Part shown: positions 63,774 through 64,000 of the stretch, one piece after another
Layout: each line of letters opens with the position of its first letter
Numbering within the stretch: the first letter of the stretch is position 1
Source: Ancistrus triradiatus
Lineage: Eukaryota > Chordata > Actinopteri > Siluriformes > Loricariidae
Assembly (NCBI GenBank): GCA_025084515.1
Contig: JAJAGP010000282.1
Location: forward strand, 124,001-188,000
Direction of reading: 5' to 3'
DNA: 64,000 nucleotides
The notes under the pieces: model-generated
Databases searched by the model: none
What the model was told of the DNA's origin: nothing
The model's input: only the letters and a program-made list of their open reading frames with translations
Translations under genes and position numbers: made by a program

Positions 63774-64000
63774 AGTCAAGTCAGATTTATTTATATAGCG
63801 CTTTTTACAATGGAGCATTGTCTCAAAGCAACTTTACAAGTTTAGATTATCTCCTAATAACTACATCCAATCCCAAATTGAGCAAGCCTAGGGCGACAGT
63901 GGCAAGGAAAAACTCCCCGAGTTATAGGAAGAAACCTTAGGAGGACCAAGACTCAAAAAGGGACCCAACCTCCTTGGATGATAAATCTTAGGGACGTAGA
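63774..64000 (+). repeat. Interspersed repeat Q, copy 3, cut by the window edge
   Basis: GTCAAGTCAGATTTATTTAT, TATAGCGCTTTTTACAATGG, TTGAGCAAGCCTAGGGCGAC and GGAGGACCAAGACTCAAAAA match copies at 41768 and 49498. It carries on past 64000. Confidence 0.75.

Noticed and set aside
1..64000. CRISPR array, bacterial operon, tRNA or rRNA gene
   Set aside because: The window is vertebrate genomic DNA. tRNA-like boxes belong to SINEs, and no regular spacer-repeat structure was seen.

Overview
This window is nuclear DNA from a ray-finned fish. It holds multi-exon vertebrate genes with GT-AG introns, and its introns and intergenic DNA are packed with teleost-type Tc1/mariner elements, tRNA-derived SINEs and LINEs. 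A catfish-like or other otophysan species is my inference from the repeat mix. No bacterial, viral or organellar gene was seen.

Two host genes lie in tandem on the minus strand. The first is a complete Bicaudal-C family gene (ATG at 28675, stop at 4577). I resolved 19 coding exons whose phases agree and sum to 2,664 nt (887 codons plus stop). It has KH and KH-like RNA-binding modules at the N terminus and a SAM domain at the C terminus. The sequence is well diverged from human BICC1 and its neighbour is an NDST gene, so I favour the fish paralog bicc2. The second gene is the 3' part of a heparan sulfate N-deacetylase/N-sulfotransferase closest to NDST1. Its last seven coding exons (57795 down to 43225) encode the sulfotransferase domain; the 5' exons lie beyond the right edge of the window. 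The two genes share no pathway that the sequence reveals; they are simply neighbours.

Layout: 1-3180, degenerate RTE-type LINE with APE endonuclease and reverse transcriptase; 3181-4576, bicc 3' flank; 4577-28675, bicc exons with introns full of Tc1 copies, SINEs, a pogo-like element and a GGTA-rich array; 28676-43224, intergenic DNA with Tc1 relics, a foldback MITE and SINEs; 43225-57795, ndst exons with introns carrying nested Tc1 elements, a perfect 64-bp inverted repeat, an L2-like LINE tail and an unidentified ORF; 57796-64000, ndst intron with further Tc1 elements, including a 1.53-kb copy.

Points most worth a second look: a 58-nt bicc exon recovered only by phase logic; a 51-bp duplication that copied a bicc 3' splice site into the next intron; the foldback at 48121-48274 with a hammerhead-ribozyme-like core; a C-rich block inside a Tc1 copy (24886-25235) that may be an assembly artefact; and microsatellites sitting on two ndst 3' splice sites. 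I did not find a convincing new biological system.
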